Shown here in pieces: positions 1-12,306 of a stretch of 64,000 nucleotides of DNA (position 1 is its first letter; each line of letters begins with the position of its first letter). The translations under genes and the position numbers were made by a program. The stretch comes from Paracoccus ravus. Lineage in GTDB: Bacteria > Pseudomonadota > Alphaproteobacteria > Rhodobacterales > Rhodobacteraceae. Location: contig NZ_SDEB01000002.1 of the NCBI RefSeq assembly GCF_004522175.1, forward strand, positions 246,278 to 310,277. Direction: 5' to 3'. The notes beneath the pieces are model-generated. The model was not told where the DNA came from. It was given only the letters and a program-made list of their open reading frames with translations, and ran no database searches.

Positions 1-21
1 CCCCGCGTCTGGCAAATTTGA
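1..21 (+). CDS. ureD: urease accessory protein UreD, last six codons only
   Basis: The first 21 bases read Pro-Arg-Val-Trp-Gln-Ile-stop in frame 1. UreD/UreH chaperones often end in a Pro-Arg-(Ile/Val)-Trp motif, and ureD normally sits directly upstream of ureA. UreD works with UreF and UreG to load nickel into apo-urease. Only the extreme C-terminus is in the window, so the call rests on this motif and on position. A competing reading in frame 2 would run to a stop overlapping the ureA start. Confidence 0.5.
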   Translation, partial: PRVWQI

Positions 22-36
22 ACCCATGAGGACAAG

Positions 37-339
37 ATGAACCTGAGCCCCCGCGAAAAGGAAAAGCTGCTGGTCTCGGTCGCCGCGATGGTGGCCCGAG
101 GGCGGCTGGCGCGCGGCGTCAAGCTGAACCATCCCGAAGCCATAGCCCTGATCACCGATTTCGTCGTCGAGGGCGCGCGCGACGGCCGCTCGGTCGCCGA
201 TCTGATGGAGGCCGGGGCCCTTGTCATCACCCGCGACGACTGCATGTCCGGCATCCCCGAGATGATCCATTCCGTGCAGGTCGAGGCGACTTTTCCCGAC
301 GGCACCAAGCTTGTCACCGTCCATGATCCGATCCGCTGA
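37..339 (+). CDS. ureA: urease subunit gamma
   Basis: Smallest structural subunit of the nickel urease, which hydrolyses urea to ammonia and carbamate in the cytoplasm. The 100-residue length is the family standard. The N-terminus [12 protein letters not shown], the segment [15 protein letters not shown] and the C-terminal VHDPIR are typical of UreA. It begins 15 nt after the presumed ureD stop, preceded by a purine-rich GAGGACAAG, and is followed 9 nt later by the ureJ-type gene. In this operon gamma and beta are separate genes, unlike the fused UreA of Helicobacter. Confidence 0.97.
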   Translation: MNLSPREKEKLLVSVAAMVARGRLARGVKLNHPEAIALITDFVVEGARDGRSVADLMEAGALVITRDDCMSGIPEMIHSVQVEATFPDGTKLVTVHDPIR

Positions 340-348
340 GAGGCCAAG

Positions 349-897
349 ATGAAACGTATCCTTCCCTTCCTTCTGATGCCGACCGCAGCTTTCGCGCATG
401 TCGGCGAGCATGGTCACGGCTCGGCCTTTGCCCAAGGCTGGACGCACCCGCTGGGCGGCACGGACCATATGCTGGCGATGGTCGCGGTGGGCCTTTGGGC
501 CGCGACGGCGACGGATAAGCGCGGCATCTGGGCGCTGCCCTTGGCGTTCGTCACGTCGATGGTGCTGGGCGGCGTGACGGGTGCAGCCGGGATCGGCCTG
601 CCTGCGGTCGAGCCGATGATCCTTGCCTCGTCGATCATCCTTGGCCTCGCGGTGGCGCTGACGATGCGCCCCTCGCTGGGCTTTGCCCTGCCGATCGTTG
701 CGCTGTTCGGATTGTTCCACGGCCATGCCCATGGTGCCGAAGGCCCGGCGGCGGGGCTGGCACTCTATGCGGCGGGCTTCGTGCTGGCGACCTCGGCGCT
801 GCATCTGGCGGGGATCGGTCTTGGCAGGCTGGGCGCAAGCCGGCTGCTGGGTGCAGCCACGGCGGCGGCAGGAGTCGCGCTGGCGGTGATGCCATGA
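349..897 (+). CDS. ureJ: HupE/UreJ family membrane protein, probable nickel permease or accessory
   Basis: A 182-residue integral membrane protein with an N-terminal signal-like segment ([16 protein letters not shown]), then a histidine-rich start (HVGEHGHG, later [12 protein letters not shown]) and FHGHAHG in a later helix. About six hydrophobic helices are visible. These histidine clusters are the hallmark of HupE/UreJ proteins, which are thought to bring nickel to urease or hydrogenase. It lies between ureA and ureB, and its stop overlaps the ureB start in an ATGA arrangement at 894-897, so it is part of the urease transcript. Transport of nickel is inferred from the family, not shown here. 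Confidence 0.88.
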   Translation: MKRILPFLLMPTAAFAHVGEHGHGSAFAQGWTHPLGGTDHMLAMVAVGLWAATATDKRGIWALPLAFVTSMVLGGVTGAAGIGLPAVEPMILASSIILGLAVALTMRPSLGFALPIVALFGLFHGHAHGAEGPAAGLALYAAGFVLATSALHLAGIGLGRLGASRLLGAATAAAGVALAVMP

Positions 898-1202
898 TCC
901 CCGGAGAGGTCTTCCCCGCCGAGAGCGAGATCACCCTGAACGCGGGCATCGAGGCGATCACCCTGATGGTCGCCAATACCGGCGACCGTCCCGTTCAGGT
1001 CGGAAGCCACTATCATTTCGCCGAGACCAATCCCGGTCTCGATTTCGACCGCGATGCGGCGCGCGGCATGCGTCTGGACATCGCGGCGGGCACGGCGGTG
1101 CGCTTCGAGCCGGGCCAGAGGCGCGAGGTGCGGCTGATCCCGTTTTCAGGGGCGCGCGAAATCTGGGGTTTCAATCAGAAGGTCATGGGTCGGCTCGACT
1201 GA
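894..1202 (+). CDS. ureB: urease subunit beta
   Basis: Second structural subunit of urease; it forms part of the (alpha-beta-gamma)3 assembly around the UreC active site. The 102 residues match the usual beta length. [10 protein letters not shown] at the N-terminus and [13 protein letters not shown] in the middle are family signatures. Its start codon overlaps the stop of the ureJ-type gene by four bases. In most operons ureC follows ureB directly; here two unrelated coding regions come between. Confidence 0.97.
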   Translation: MIPGEVFPAESEITLNAGIEAITLMVANTGDRPVQVGSHYHFAETNPGLDFDRDAARGMRLDIAAGTAVRFEPGQRREVRLIPFSGAREIWGFNQKVMGRLD

Positions 1203-1223
1203 CCGCAATCGGAGGAGACGGGA

Positions 1224-2039
1224 ATGTGCAATGCCTGCGTGATCGAAAGCGTCAAGAACTCCATGCTGAGCCGCCGCAGCCTGTTCATGGGCGCTGCGGC
1301 CTCGGGTGCGGCGGCGATCGCCGCCAGCGCGATCAGCGCGCGCCCGGCGCTGGCCCAGTCCTCGGGCAAGGTCGTGGACCTGACCTATACGTTGGACGAG
1401 AAATTCCCAACCTTCGACGGCGTGCCGGGCATCGCCTATGAAGAGGCGGTGAATTTCGACAAGAGCGGCTACCAGCTGTGGAAGCTGACGATCTTCGAGC
1501 ATTCCGGCACGCATATCGACGCGCCGCTGCATTTCTCGAAAGATGGCGCGTCGGTCGATCAGATCCCCGCCGAAAGCCTGATCTGCCCGCTTTGCGTCAT
1601 CGACATCACGGCCAATGCGCGCGACGACGCCAATGCGAGCCTCGAGGCCGCGGATGTCGAGGCCTGGATCACGGCCAATGGCGAGATCCCCAAGGGCGCC
1701 TGCGTCGCGATGAATTCGGGCTGGGGCACCAAGGTCGGCACGCCCGAGTTCCGCAACACACCCGATGGCAAATTCGCCTTCCCCGGCTTCGGCAAATCCG
1801 CGACCGACATGCTGGCCGAGATGGGCGTGGCGGCGATTGCCAGCGACAGCCTGTCGCTTGATCCCGGCAATTCGGCAGACTTCGCGGTTCATTACTCGTG
1901 GCTGCCCTCCGGCCGCTACGGCATCGAGAACCTCGCCAATGTCGACCAGCTTCCCGCCAAGGGCGCGACGATCTTTGTCGGCGCGCCGAAACATGCCCGC
2001 GGCACCGGCGGCCCGGCCCGCATTCTGGCGATGGTGTGA
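1224..2039 (+). CDS. cyclase-family (kynurenine formamidase-like) metal hydrolase with Tat signal
   Basis: A 271-residue protein. A twin-arginine motif SRRSLF at about residues 16-21, a hydrophobic stretch and an Ala-X-Ala site near residue 45 predict Tat export to the periplasm. The motif HSGTHIDAPLHF at about residues 93-104 is the HxGTHxDxPxH metal-binding signature of the cyclase / kynurenine formamidase / isatin hydrolase superfamily, which hydrolyses amide or lactam bonds. The substrate cannot be told from sequence. It has a strong ribosome site GGAGGAG at 1211-1217 and overlaps the next gene by one base. Location inside the urease operon suggests a link to urea-yielding or amide nitrogen compounds, which is inference. 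Confidence 0.8.
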   Translation: MCNACVIESVKNSMLSRRSLFMGAAASGAAAIAASAISARPALAQSSGKVVDLTYTLDEKFPTFDGVPGIAYEEAVNFDKSGYQLWKLTIFEHSGTHIDAPLHFSKDGASVDQIPAESLICPLCVIDITANARDDANASLEAADVEAWITANGEIPKGACVAMNSGWGTKVGTPEFRNTPDGKFAFPGFGKSATDMLAEMGVAAIASDSLSLDPGNSADFAVHYSWLPSGRYGIENLANVDQLPAKGATIFVGAPKHARGTGGPARILAMV

Positions 2040-2437
2040 TGGGAACGGTTCCGCTGCTTGCCGATGGCGACGCGCCGCCCGAAAGCCTCGCGGTCTTTGA
2101 CGAGATCCGCGAGGCGCGGGGCACCGATTACGTCAACAATTTCTGGCGCGCTCTGGCGCATGACCCGGCGCTTCTGCGCGCCACATGGGAACGCGCGGCC
2201 CATGTCATGGCCCCCGGCGCACTGCATCCGCTGGTCAAGGAGCTGATCTACATCGCGGTCTCGACCGCGAATGGCTGCGCCTATTGCGTCCATTCCCATA
2301 CCGCGGCCGCCCGCGCCAAGGGCATGACCCCCGACCAGCATGCCGAACTTCTGGCCGTGATCGCCATGGCCAGCCAAACCAATGCCTTGGCCACCGCCCT
2401 CGCCGTGCCGGTGGATGACCGTTTTCAGGAGAACTGA
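2039..2437 (+). CDS. carboxymuconolactone decarboxylase (AhpD-like) family protein
   Basis: 132 residues. The motif CAYCVHSH at about residues 80-87, with a Glu twelve residues before the first Cys, is the E-x11-C-x2-C-x3-H active site of AhpD-like alkylhydroperoxidases in the CMD superfamily. Such proteins are redox-active thiol enzymes. The start ATG at 2039 shares its A with the stop codon of the cyclase gene; longer in-frame starts upstream would lie inside that gene and are not favoured. Its TGA is followed at once by the ureC ATG, so it is translated with ureC. A role in urease activation or protection is not established. Confidence 0.82.
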   Translation: MGTVPLLADGDAPPESLAVFDEIREARGTDYVNNFWRALAHDPALLRATWERAAHVMAPGALHPLVKELIYIAVSTANGCAYCVHSHTAAARAKGMTPDQHAELLAVIAMASQTNALATALAVPVDDRFQEN

Positions 2438-4138
<1,701 letters not shown>

Positions 4139-4214
4139 TCGGTGCTGCAACGCAGCATTGCAGAAAGCGCAATAGATAAGGCAAGATCTATGACCTATAG
4201 TCAGACCCATGGGG

Positions 4215-4246
4215 GGAAACCATTCGCCAACACCGAAAGGGTTTCC
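4215..4246 (+). promoter_or_regulatory. hairpin just upstream of a DUF1127 start codon
   Basis: GGAAACC at 4215-4221 and GGTTTCC at 4240-4246 form a perfect 7-bp stem with an 18-nt loop. The likely ribosome site (GAAAGG, 4235-4240) lies at the loop/stem edge, and the start codon follows at 4248. This could modulate translation of the small gene; function is inference. Confidence 0.35.
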
Positions 4247-4247
4247 A

Positions 4248-4466
4248 ATGGCTATCCAAACGACCGAATTTGCGCCCTCGCTGCGCGACCGTATCGATGC
4301 AATCTTTGCCCGCATCGGTCAGGGCATGAACACCTATGTCGAGGCGCGCTCGCGTCACCGCGAGATCGCGGCGCTCGAAGCCAAGTCGGACAAGGAACTG
4401 GCCGAAATGGGCATCACGCGCGACCGGATCGTGCATTACGTGTTCCGCGACCTGGTCTGGCTGTAA
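4248..4466 (+). CDS. DUF1127 domain small protein (72 aa)
   Basis: Small basic protein between ureC and ureE. The C-terminal half, with SDKELAEMGITRDRI followed by aromatic residues, fits the DUF1127 (YjiS-like) pattern of an arginine-rich helix ending in L-x-D-(I/M)-G-I-x-R-x-x-I. In Rhodobacter, related small proteins have been linked to RNA turnover and stress responses. An upstream in-frame start at 4209 exists, but the ATG at 4248 gives the usual family length and fits the upstream purine run. A 109-nt gap from ureC suggests its own promoter or RNA element. It is unusual in a urease operon; a role in urease is not known. Confidence 0.75.
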   Translation: MAIQTTEFAPSLRDRIDAIFARIGQGMNTYVEARSRHREIAALEAKSDKELAEMGITRDRIVHYVFRDLVWL

Positions 4467-4491
4467 GCCGAAACCTCGCGGGGGTGCGTCG

Positions 4492-4962
4492 ATGAACGCG
4501 CCCCTGACCGTCCTGCGCGCGACGGAAATCCTGCGCGCGACCCCTGCCGACGATGCCGTGGTTCTGGATTACGAGGGCCGCTTTTTGCGTCGCAAGCGCC
4601 TGACCTCGCGCGGCGGGTTGTCCTTCATGGTCGATCTGCCCGAGACCGTCAGCCTTGATCCCGGCGACGCCTTCCGCCTGACCGATGGCCGGTTGATCGG
4701 CGTTATCGCCGCGATGGAACCATGTCTACGCGTCGAAGGGCCCCTGCCCCGCCTGGCATGGCATATCGGCAACCGCCACACCCCCTGCCAGATCGCCGAC
4801 GCTCACCTGCTGATCCGCGCCGACCATGTGCTGGAAGGCATGTTGCGCGGCCTTGGCGCGACCGTCACGGCGACCATGGCCCCCTTCGCCCCCGAGGGCG
4901 GCGCCTATGGCCATGGCCGCACCATGGGCCATGACCACGGCCCCGGCTTCCATTCGCACTGA
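4492..4962 (+). CDS. ureE: urease accessory protein UreE (nickel metallochaperone)
   Basis: 156 residues with the UreE N-terminal fold (VLDYEGRFLRRKRLTSRGG), the central GNRHTPCQI segment whose His is a conserved metal ligand, and a histidine-rich tail (YGHGRTMGHDHGPGFHSH) that binds nickel. UreE dimers hand nickel to UreG. An upstream in-frame extension to 4336 overlaps the DUF1127 gene; the ATG at 4492 gives normal length. Its TGA overlaps the ureF ATG (ATGA, 4959-4962 region), so the accessory genes are translationally coupled. Confidence 0.95.
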   Translation: MNAPLTVLRATEILRATPADDAVVLDYEGRFLRRKRLTSRGGLSFMVDLPETVSLDPGDAFRLTDGRLIGVIAAMEPCLRVEGPLPRLAWHIGNRHTPCQIADAHLLIRADHVLEGMLRGLGATVTATMAPFAPEGGAYGHGRTMGHDHGPGFHSH

Positions 4963-5588
4963 TGCTGTCGCGTCTGACCCTGATCCAATGGCTTTCCCCG
5001 GCCTTTCCGACCGGGGGGTTTGCCTATTCGCATGGTCTTGAACAGGCCATGGTCGATGGAGCGCGGGATGCCGATGCGGTTGTCGCTTGGGTCTCGGACG
5101 TGCTGCGCCGAGGGGGCGGATGGACCGATGCGGTTTTGCTTTCCCTGACGCTGCGCGGCGAGGATGCCGATGAGTTGTCCGAACTCGCCCGCGCACAGGC
5201 CGGATCGGCAGAGCGCCTGACCGAGACCATGGATCAGGGCCGTGCCTTTGCCCAGACAGTCGAGGCGCTGACCGGCTCATCCCAGCCGCCACGCCCCCTG
5301 CCCGTCGCGGTTGGCTTTTCGGCGCGCGGCTTGGACCTGCCCGCCGACGATGTCATCTCGCATTACTTGCATGCCTTCGCTGCGAATCTCATCTCGGCGG
5401 CGACGCGGTTCCTGCCCTTGGGACAGGCGCAGGGGCAAAAGGCGCTGGCCGCCTTGCATCCGGTGATCGCCGAAACCGCCGCCCGCGCCCTGACCGCTGA
5501 GCGCGACTCGCTTGAAACCGGTTGCTTTGGCGCCGATCTTGCCGCCATGCGGCACGAAACTTTGGACGTAAGGATTTTCCGCACATGA
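4962..5588 (+). CDS. ureF: urease accessory protein UreF
   Basis: 208 residues. The N-terminus [21 protein letters not shown] is the classic UreF signature. UreF with UreD forms the platform on apo-urease to which UreG-GTP binds, and regulates the GTPase during nickel insertion. The start overlaps the ureE stop and its own stop overlaps the ureG start, both in ATGA fashion. The sequence is mostly helical, as expected. No irregularities are seen. Confidence 0.95.
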   Translation: MLSRLTLIQWLSPAFPTGGFAYSHGLEQAMVDGARDADAVVAWVSDVLRRGGGWTDAVLLSLTLRGEDADELSELARAQAGSAERLTETMDQGRAFAQTVEALTGSSQPPRPLPVAVGFSARGLDLPADDVISHYLHAFAANLISAATRFLPLGQAQGQKALAALHPVIAETAARALTAERDSLETGCFGADLAAMRHETLDVRIFRT

Positions 5589-6211
5589 GCCATAACGGCC
5601 CCCTGCGCGTCGGCATCGGCGGCCCCGTCGGCGCGGGCAAAACCACCCTGACCGAGCAGCTCGCCCGCGCCCTTGCCCCTCGCCTGTCGATGGCGGTCAT
5701 CACCAATGACATCTATACCCGCGAAGACGCCGAGGCCCTGATGCGCGCCCAAGTCCTGCCGATCGACCGCATCCGCGGTGTCGAGACCGGTGGCTGCCCC
5801 CACACCGCCATTCGCGAGGATGCCAGCATCAACCTCGCCGCCGTTGCCGATCTGCGCGCGGCCCATCCCGGTCTAGAGCTGATCCTGATCGAATCGGGCG
5901 GCGACAATCTGGCCGCGACCTTCAGTCCGGAACTTGCCGACCTGACGATCTATGTCATCGACACCGCCGCCGGTCAGGACATCCCGCGAAAGCGCGGGCC
6001 GGGGCTGGCGCGATCCGACCTGCTGGTGGTGAACAAGACCGACCTCGCGCCCCATGTCGGCGTCGATGTCGAGCTGCTGCAAAGCGATGCGAGGGTCGCC
6101 CGCGGCGAGCGCCCCTTCGTCATGGCGCAACTGCGTCACGGCAAGGGCATTGCCGAGATTGTGGATTTTCTTGTGCGCGAGGGCGGGCTGACGCTTTCCG
6201 AACCTGTCTGA
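5585..6211 (+). CDS. ureG: urease accessory protein UreG (GTPase)
   Basis: 208-residue SIMIBI GTPase that powers nickel delivery to urease. Walker A is [11 protein letters not shown] near the N-terminus. [11 protein letters not shown] carries the Cys-Pro-His nickel-binding motif, ESGGDN is the switch region and VNKTDL the guanine-specificity motif. The ATG at 5585 overlaps the ureF stop; longer starts would lie in ureF. It ends the urease operon: the next gene is convergent, with stops 3 nt apart, and I see no clear terminator between them. Confidence 0.97.
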   Translation: MSHNGPLRVGIGGPVGAGKTTLTEQLARALAPRLSMAVITNDIYTREDAEALMRAQVLPIDRIRGVETGGCPHTAIREDASINLAAVADLRAAHPGLELILIESGGDNLAATFSPELADLTIYVIDTAAGQDIPRKRGPGLARSDLLVVNKTDLAPHVGVDVELLQSDARVARGERPFVMAQLRHGKGIAEIVDFLVREGGLTLSEPV

Positions 6212-6213
6212 CC

Positions 6214-7008
6214 TCAGGCCGCCAATTGCGCCTCATTCGGCACAAACGGTGTCACGACCAGATCCGCCCCGTCAAAGACGCAGAAGCTTTGGGGCGGAAC
6301 TTCTAACCAATCCGTCTCATCCGTCTCAAGCGGTTCTGACACCACTGCCCGACCACCGCGCGTATCCGACCAGCGATGGAATAAGGTCGGCGCTTGGTTG
6401 TCGCTGGCATAGCGCAGGGCATAAAGCCTTTGCCCATCGGAAAAGGCTGCAGTCAGGCGGACATGCGGCGCTTCGCCTTTCTGCCGAGCCAAAGCCTCGA
6501 AGCGCGCCGTGGCGACGGCCATCGCACGGGCGGGATCGCTGTCCATCCCCTCGCCCAAAGCCATCAAGAACAACGCCTCGCTATCGGTCGCGCCTTTACG
6601 ATGCGCGTAGTATTCGTCGGGGATCAACACCTCTGCATGGCGGCGATAGCGGTCATAGCCGCCAAACTGGCCATTATGCATGAAGCTCCACTTGCCGACG
6701 ACGAAGGGGTGGCAATTGTTGCGGCTGGTCGCAGTGCCGGTCGAGGCCCGGACATGGGCCAGAAACAGATGCGATTTCAGCGTGGCGGTCAGGCTGCGCA
6801 AGTTGCTGTCCGACCATGCGGGCATGATGTCGCGGTAAAGCCCCGGCTCTTCGCGCTCGCCATACCACGCCATGCCGAAACCATCAGCATTGACCGGCGT
6901 ATGGCAGCGCGTCGCGCCCTGGCTTTGCCGGACCAGCGAATGGCCGGGCCGGCAGATCACGTCCTCAAGAAAGATCGGACTGCCGATATAGGCTGCCCAG
7001 CGACACAT
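6214..7008 (-). CDS. class II glutamine amidotransferase (EgtC/YafJ-like)
   Basis: 264 residues. Met is followed by Cys2 (MCRWAAYIG), the N-terminal nucleophile of Ntn-type glutamine amidotransferases. NADGFGMAWY, AHVRAST and FMHNGQFGGY build the glutamine-binding pocket. No second synthetase domain is present, so it is a stand-alone glutaminase-type enzyme as in YafJ/EgtC. EgtC removes glutamate during ergothioneine synthesis, but no egtB or egtD is nearby, so that role is not supported. It lies downstream of alaS and the DUF1330 gene on the same strand. Confidence 0.85.
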   Translation of the reverse strand: MCRWAAYIGSPIFLEDVICRPGHSLVRQSQGATRCHTPVNADGFGMAWYGEREEPGLYRDIMPAWSDSNLRSLTATLKSHLFLAHVRASTGTATSRNNCHPFVVGKWSFMHNGQFGGYDRYRRHAEVLIPDEYYAHRKGATDSEALFLMALGEGMDSDPARAMAVATARFEALARQKGEAPHVRLTAAFSDGQRLYALRYASDNQAPTLFHRWSDTRGGRAVVSEPLETDETDWLEVPPQSFCVFDGADLVVTPFVPNEAQLAA

Positions 7009-7018
7009 GCCTGTCCCC

Positions 7019-7049
7019 TTTCGTGCTTTTTCTGAAGCTTGGCACGAAA
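7019..7049 (-). promoter_or_regulatory. inverted repeat in the leader of the amidotransferase gene
   Basis: TTTCGTGC (7019-7026) and GCACGAAA (7042-7049) form a perfect 8-bp stem with a 15-nt loop. On the - strand the 3' arm runs into AAAGGGG, the likely ribosome site of the gene starting at 7008. It may act as a weak terminator for the upstream genes or as a translational control hairpin. No T-run follows, so a classical terminator is unlikely. Confidence 0.35.
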
Positions 7050-7073
7050 AGCTTGAGGAATCACCAATTAGTC

Positions 7074-7360
7074 TTAGGCCGGGTTTTCCTCGACGATCAC
7101 AAGATCGCGTTCCGCGGCACCTTTGGCGAATTCGAGGGCAGCCTGATATTCAGGTGAATGATAGCAGGCAACCGCATCTTCGACGCTGGGGAAACGCGCG
7201 ACGACATTGCGGGCGCGCTCATTCCCTTCAAGCTGCACATAGCGCGAGCCACGCGCGAGGAAAGCCCCGCCATGCGCGGCGATGGCTGGCCCGGCCAGCT
7301 TGGCATATTCGCCATAGCTGTCGGGATTGGTCACGTTGACATGGGCAATCCAAAGCGCGG

Positions 7361-7364
<4 letters not shown>
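7074..7364 (-). CDS. DUF1330 family protein
   Basis: 96 residues with a DUF1330-type dimeric alpha-beta barrel pattern: [20 protein letters not shown] at the N-terminus, [12 protein letters not shown] in the middle and the conserved [19 protein letters not shown] near the C-terminus. The family lacks a firm function. The start overlaps the alaS stop in an ATGA arrangement, so the two are co-translated. Confidence 0.85.
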
Positions 7365-10018
<2,654 letters not shown>

Positions 10019-10198
10019 GTCGGGCCTTCATCGCAAAACGGTTGCGTCCTGTCCGGCCAGAACCGGGTTGCCGCCCGGTCTAGCCCCAGCCATTGCGGCT
10101 GTCCAGCAATCCACGGCATTTTGCCCGCAAATTGGCGGTCCTGCGCAGCGCAAGGGGTCAGGCCCTGATCGAGGCGCGCGCCTGTCTGCCCGCCACCG

Positions 10199-12262
10199 TC
10201 AGCCCGGCGCGTTGCGAAGCTCGGAGGCCGAGGGTTGCCCTGCGCTCCAAGGCGGCATTTCGAGCTGTCGCGCCACGAGCGCGGTCAGATCCGAAAGCGA
10301 AAAGGGTTTGGCCAGAAAGGCCGCGTCGGGCTGCGCGCCGAAGCTTTCCGAAAATACGTCCTCGGTATAGCCCGACATGTAGATGACGCGCGCGTCCGGC
10401 CGGTTGCGCAGGGCCGTTCTGACCCAGGCGGGTCCGTCCATGCCGGGCATGATCACATCCGTCACGAAAACATCGACATGCAGGCGATCATCGGCCAGGA
10501 GTTCCAGCGCATCCTCGGCGCAGCAGGCCTCGATCACGTTGAAGCCCTGCAGTTTCAGGGCCCGGCTCGCAAAGGCCCGAACGGGGGCTTCGTCCTCGAC
10601 CAGAAGCACCGTCGCCTCGGCATCTGGGCGAAGCGCGGCGCTGGCCTTTTCCGGCTCGTCGCCAAGGCTCTGGGAAACCCGGTCATGCGCCGGAAAATAG
10701 AGCGAAAACGTCGTCCCCTCGCCCAGGACACTGTCGCAGAAGATATAGCCGCCGGTCTGCTTCACTATTCCGTAAGCCGTGGACAGGCCCAGTCCGGTGC
10801 CTTCGCCGGTCCGCTTGGTGGTAAAGAAGGGCTCAAAGATCTTGCTGCGGTCGTGCTCGGCAATGCCGCAGCCGTGATCCTTGACCCGCACCATGACATA
10901 TTCTCCGGCAGGCAGCGTGACCCGCCCGACCTGACTGGGCTGGCTGGAATTGAAATTCGCGGTCGTCACGACGACATCCCCGCCCGCAGGCATGGCGTCC
11001 CGCGCATTGACCACGAGGTTCATGATCACCTGCTCGAACTGGCGCTTGTCGGCGCGGACCATCCGCAGCGAGGGGTCGTGATCGAAGGTCAGGGTGATAT
11101 GCTCGCCGACCAGCCGGTTCAGCAGATGGGTCAGTTCCGACAGCGTGTCGCGCAAGTCCATGATCTGCGGCTTCAGCGTCTGTTTGCGCGAAAAGGCCAG
11201 CAGCTGCCGGACAAGTGCCGCCGCACGATTGGCATTCTGGCTGATCTGGTCCAGATCCGAGAAATCGGGATCCGCCTTGTCGCGCCGCAGCATCAAGAGG
11301 TCGCAATGCCCCGATATGGCCGTCAGCAAATTGTTGAAATCATGCGCGATGCCGCCCGCGAGCTGGCCGATGGCCTGCATTTTCTGACTTTGGACGAATT
11401 GTGCCTCGAGTGTCTTCAGCGCGCTGGCATCCGACAAGATCGCCGTGACGCGCCCGCCCGCGATGCGCGTCAGATTGACCTGCACGAAGCGATCCGTCTC
11501 GCCTCCTTTCAGGTGCAGAACCTCGGATCCCCCGGCCATGCGGCCCTCGGAGATATCCTCGACCCAATCCCGCAGATCGCGGCCGAGACCGTCGAGGAAC
11601 AGGGTCAGCGACTGTTCCGCGCGCACCGGACCCAGCAAGCTGCGCGCCGCATCATTCGCATAGATGATCGCCGCCCTGCGGTCCAATGTCACAATCGCCA
11701 CAGGCAAGGCGTCGATGGCATCGACCGGTTCGAGCACGACCGGCACGACATCGGGCGCGGGCTCGGCCTGCCAGAGTTGAAGCGGGGCGCGCCCGGCGCG
11801 CAGGATCTGGAACCGGCCGTAATCGCCCAAATCCACCCGCGCCTGCCCCAACCTTGCCAGAGCACGGCAAATCTCTTGGCGAATGACCGCAGGATCGGCA
11901 TGGGCGACACCCAGTATCCGCTCGATGCTCTTGCCACGAAGATCCCCGAGCAAATCGCGCGACGCGGCGCTTTGCATCAGGATTTCGCCTGTCCTGCCGG
12001 CGACGAGGGTGACCCCAAGCTGCAATTCCGGTCGCTTTCCCAGGCGTCTGAGGGCAAGCCAATCGCCCCAGATCTCGGGGAGAGGCGCGAGCTTCCTGAC
12101 GGCAAAGAGCATCAGCAAGGCGCTGCATCCGGCGAATCCGGCCCAGATCATCATGCCCGCATGCCCCGTATCGCAAGACAGCCCCTTGGCCTCGGCATGA
12201 CTGCCGACCGTCCCAAATTCCCGTTCCGCACACCCGACGTCGTCACAAGCCTTGCCATTCAT
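10199..12262 (-). CDS. cckA: hybrid sensor histidine kinase, CckA-like
   Basis: 687 residues. One clear membrane segment (MIWAGFAGCSALLMLFAV, about residues 38-55) is followed by a PAS-like region (VAIVTLDRRAAIIYANDAA), a HisKA domain with the phospho-acceptor His in GGIAHDFNNLLTAI (about residue 306), an ATPase domain (NLVVNARDAMPAGG, DHGCGI, GTGLGLSTAYG) and a C-terminal receiver (LLVEDEAPVRAF, phospho-Asp in FVTDVIMPGMDG, Lys in LAKPFSLSDL). This order and the GGIAHDFNNLLTAI motif match CckA, which phosphorylates CtrA through ChpT. ChpT and CtrA are not in this window, so the assignment rests on similarity. An alternative start at 12154 would begin at the membrane segment. Confidence 0.78.
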   Translation of the reverse strand: MNGKACDDVGCAEREFGTVGSHAEAKGLSCDTGHAGMMIWAGFAGCSALLMLFAVRKLAPLPEIWGDWLALRRLGKRPELQLGVTLVAGRTGEILMQSAASRDLLGDLRGKSIERILGVAHADPAVIRQEICRALARLGQARVDLGDYGRFQILRAGRAPLQLWQAEPAPDVVPVVLEPVDAIDALPVAIVTLDRRAAIIYANDAARSLLGPVRAEQSLTLFLDGLGRDLRDWVEDISEGRMAGGSEVLHLKGGETDRFVQVNLTRIAGGRVTAILSDASALKTLEAQFVQSQKMQAIGQLAGGIAHDFNNLLTAISGHCDLLMLRRDKADPDFSDLDQISQNANRAAALVRQLLAFSRKQTLKPQIMDLRDTLSELTHLLNRLVGEHITLTFDHDPSLRMVRADKRQFEQVIMNLVVNARDAMPAGGDVVVTTANFNSSQPSQVGRVTLPAGEYVMVRVKDHGCGIAEHDRSKIFEPFFTTKRTGEGTGLGLSTAYGIVKQTGGYIFCDSVLGEGTTFSLYFPAHDRVSQSLGDEPEKASAALRPDAEATVLLVEDEAPVRAFASRALKLQGFNVIEACCAEDALELLADDRLHVDVFVTDVIMPGMDGPAWVRTALRNRPDARVIYMSGYTEDVFSESFGAQPDAAFLAKPFSLSDLTALVARQLEMPPWSAGQPSASELRNAPG

Positions 12263-12306
12263 TCCCCGCGCATCGCCTCTGTAAGGCTGCGGGGGTTAAG
12301 CACAGG

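Noticed and set aside
6214..7008. Ergothioneine gene egtC
   Set aside because: The fold fits, but no egtB or egtD is near, and stand-alone class II amidotransferases of this type are common. Kept as a family call without a symbol.
10019..10198. T-box or riboswitch ahead of alaS
   Set aside because: Only small GC hairpins are present. T-box elements are not expected in this group and no conserved element was recognised.
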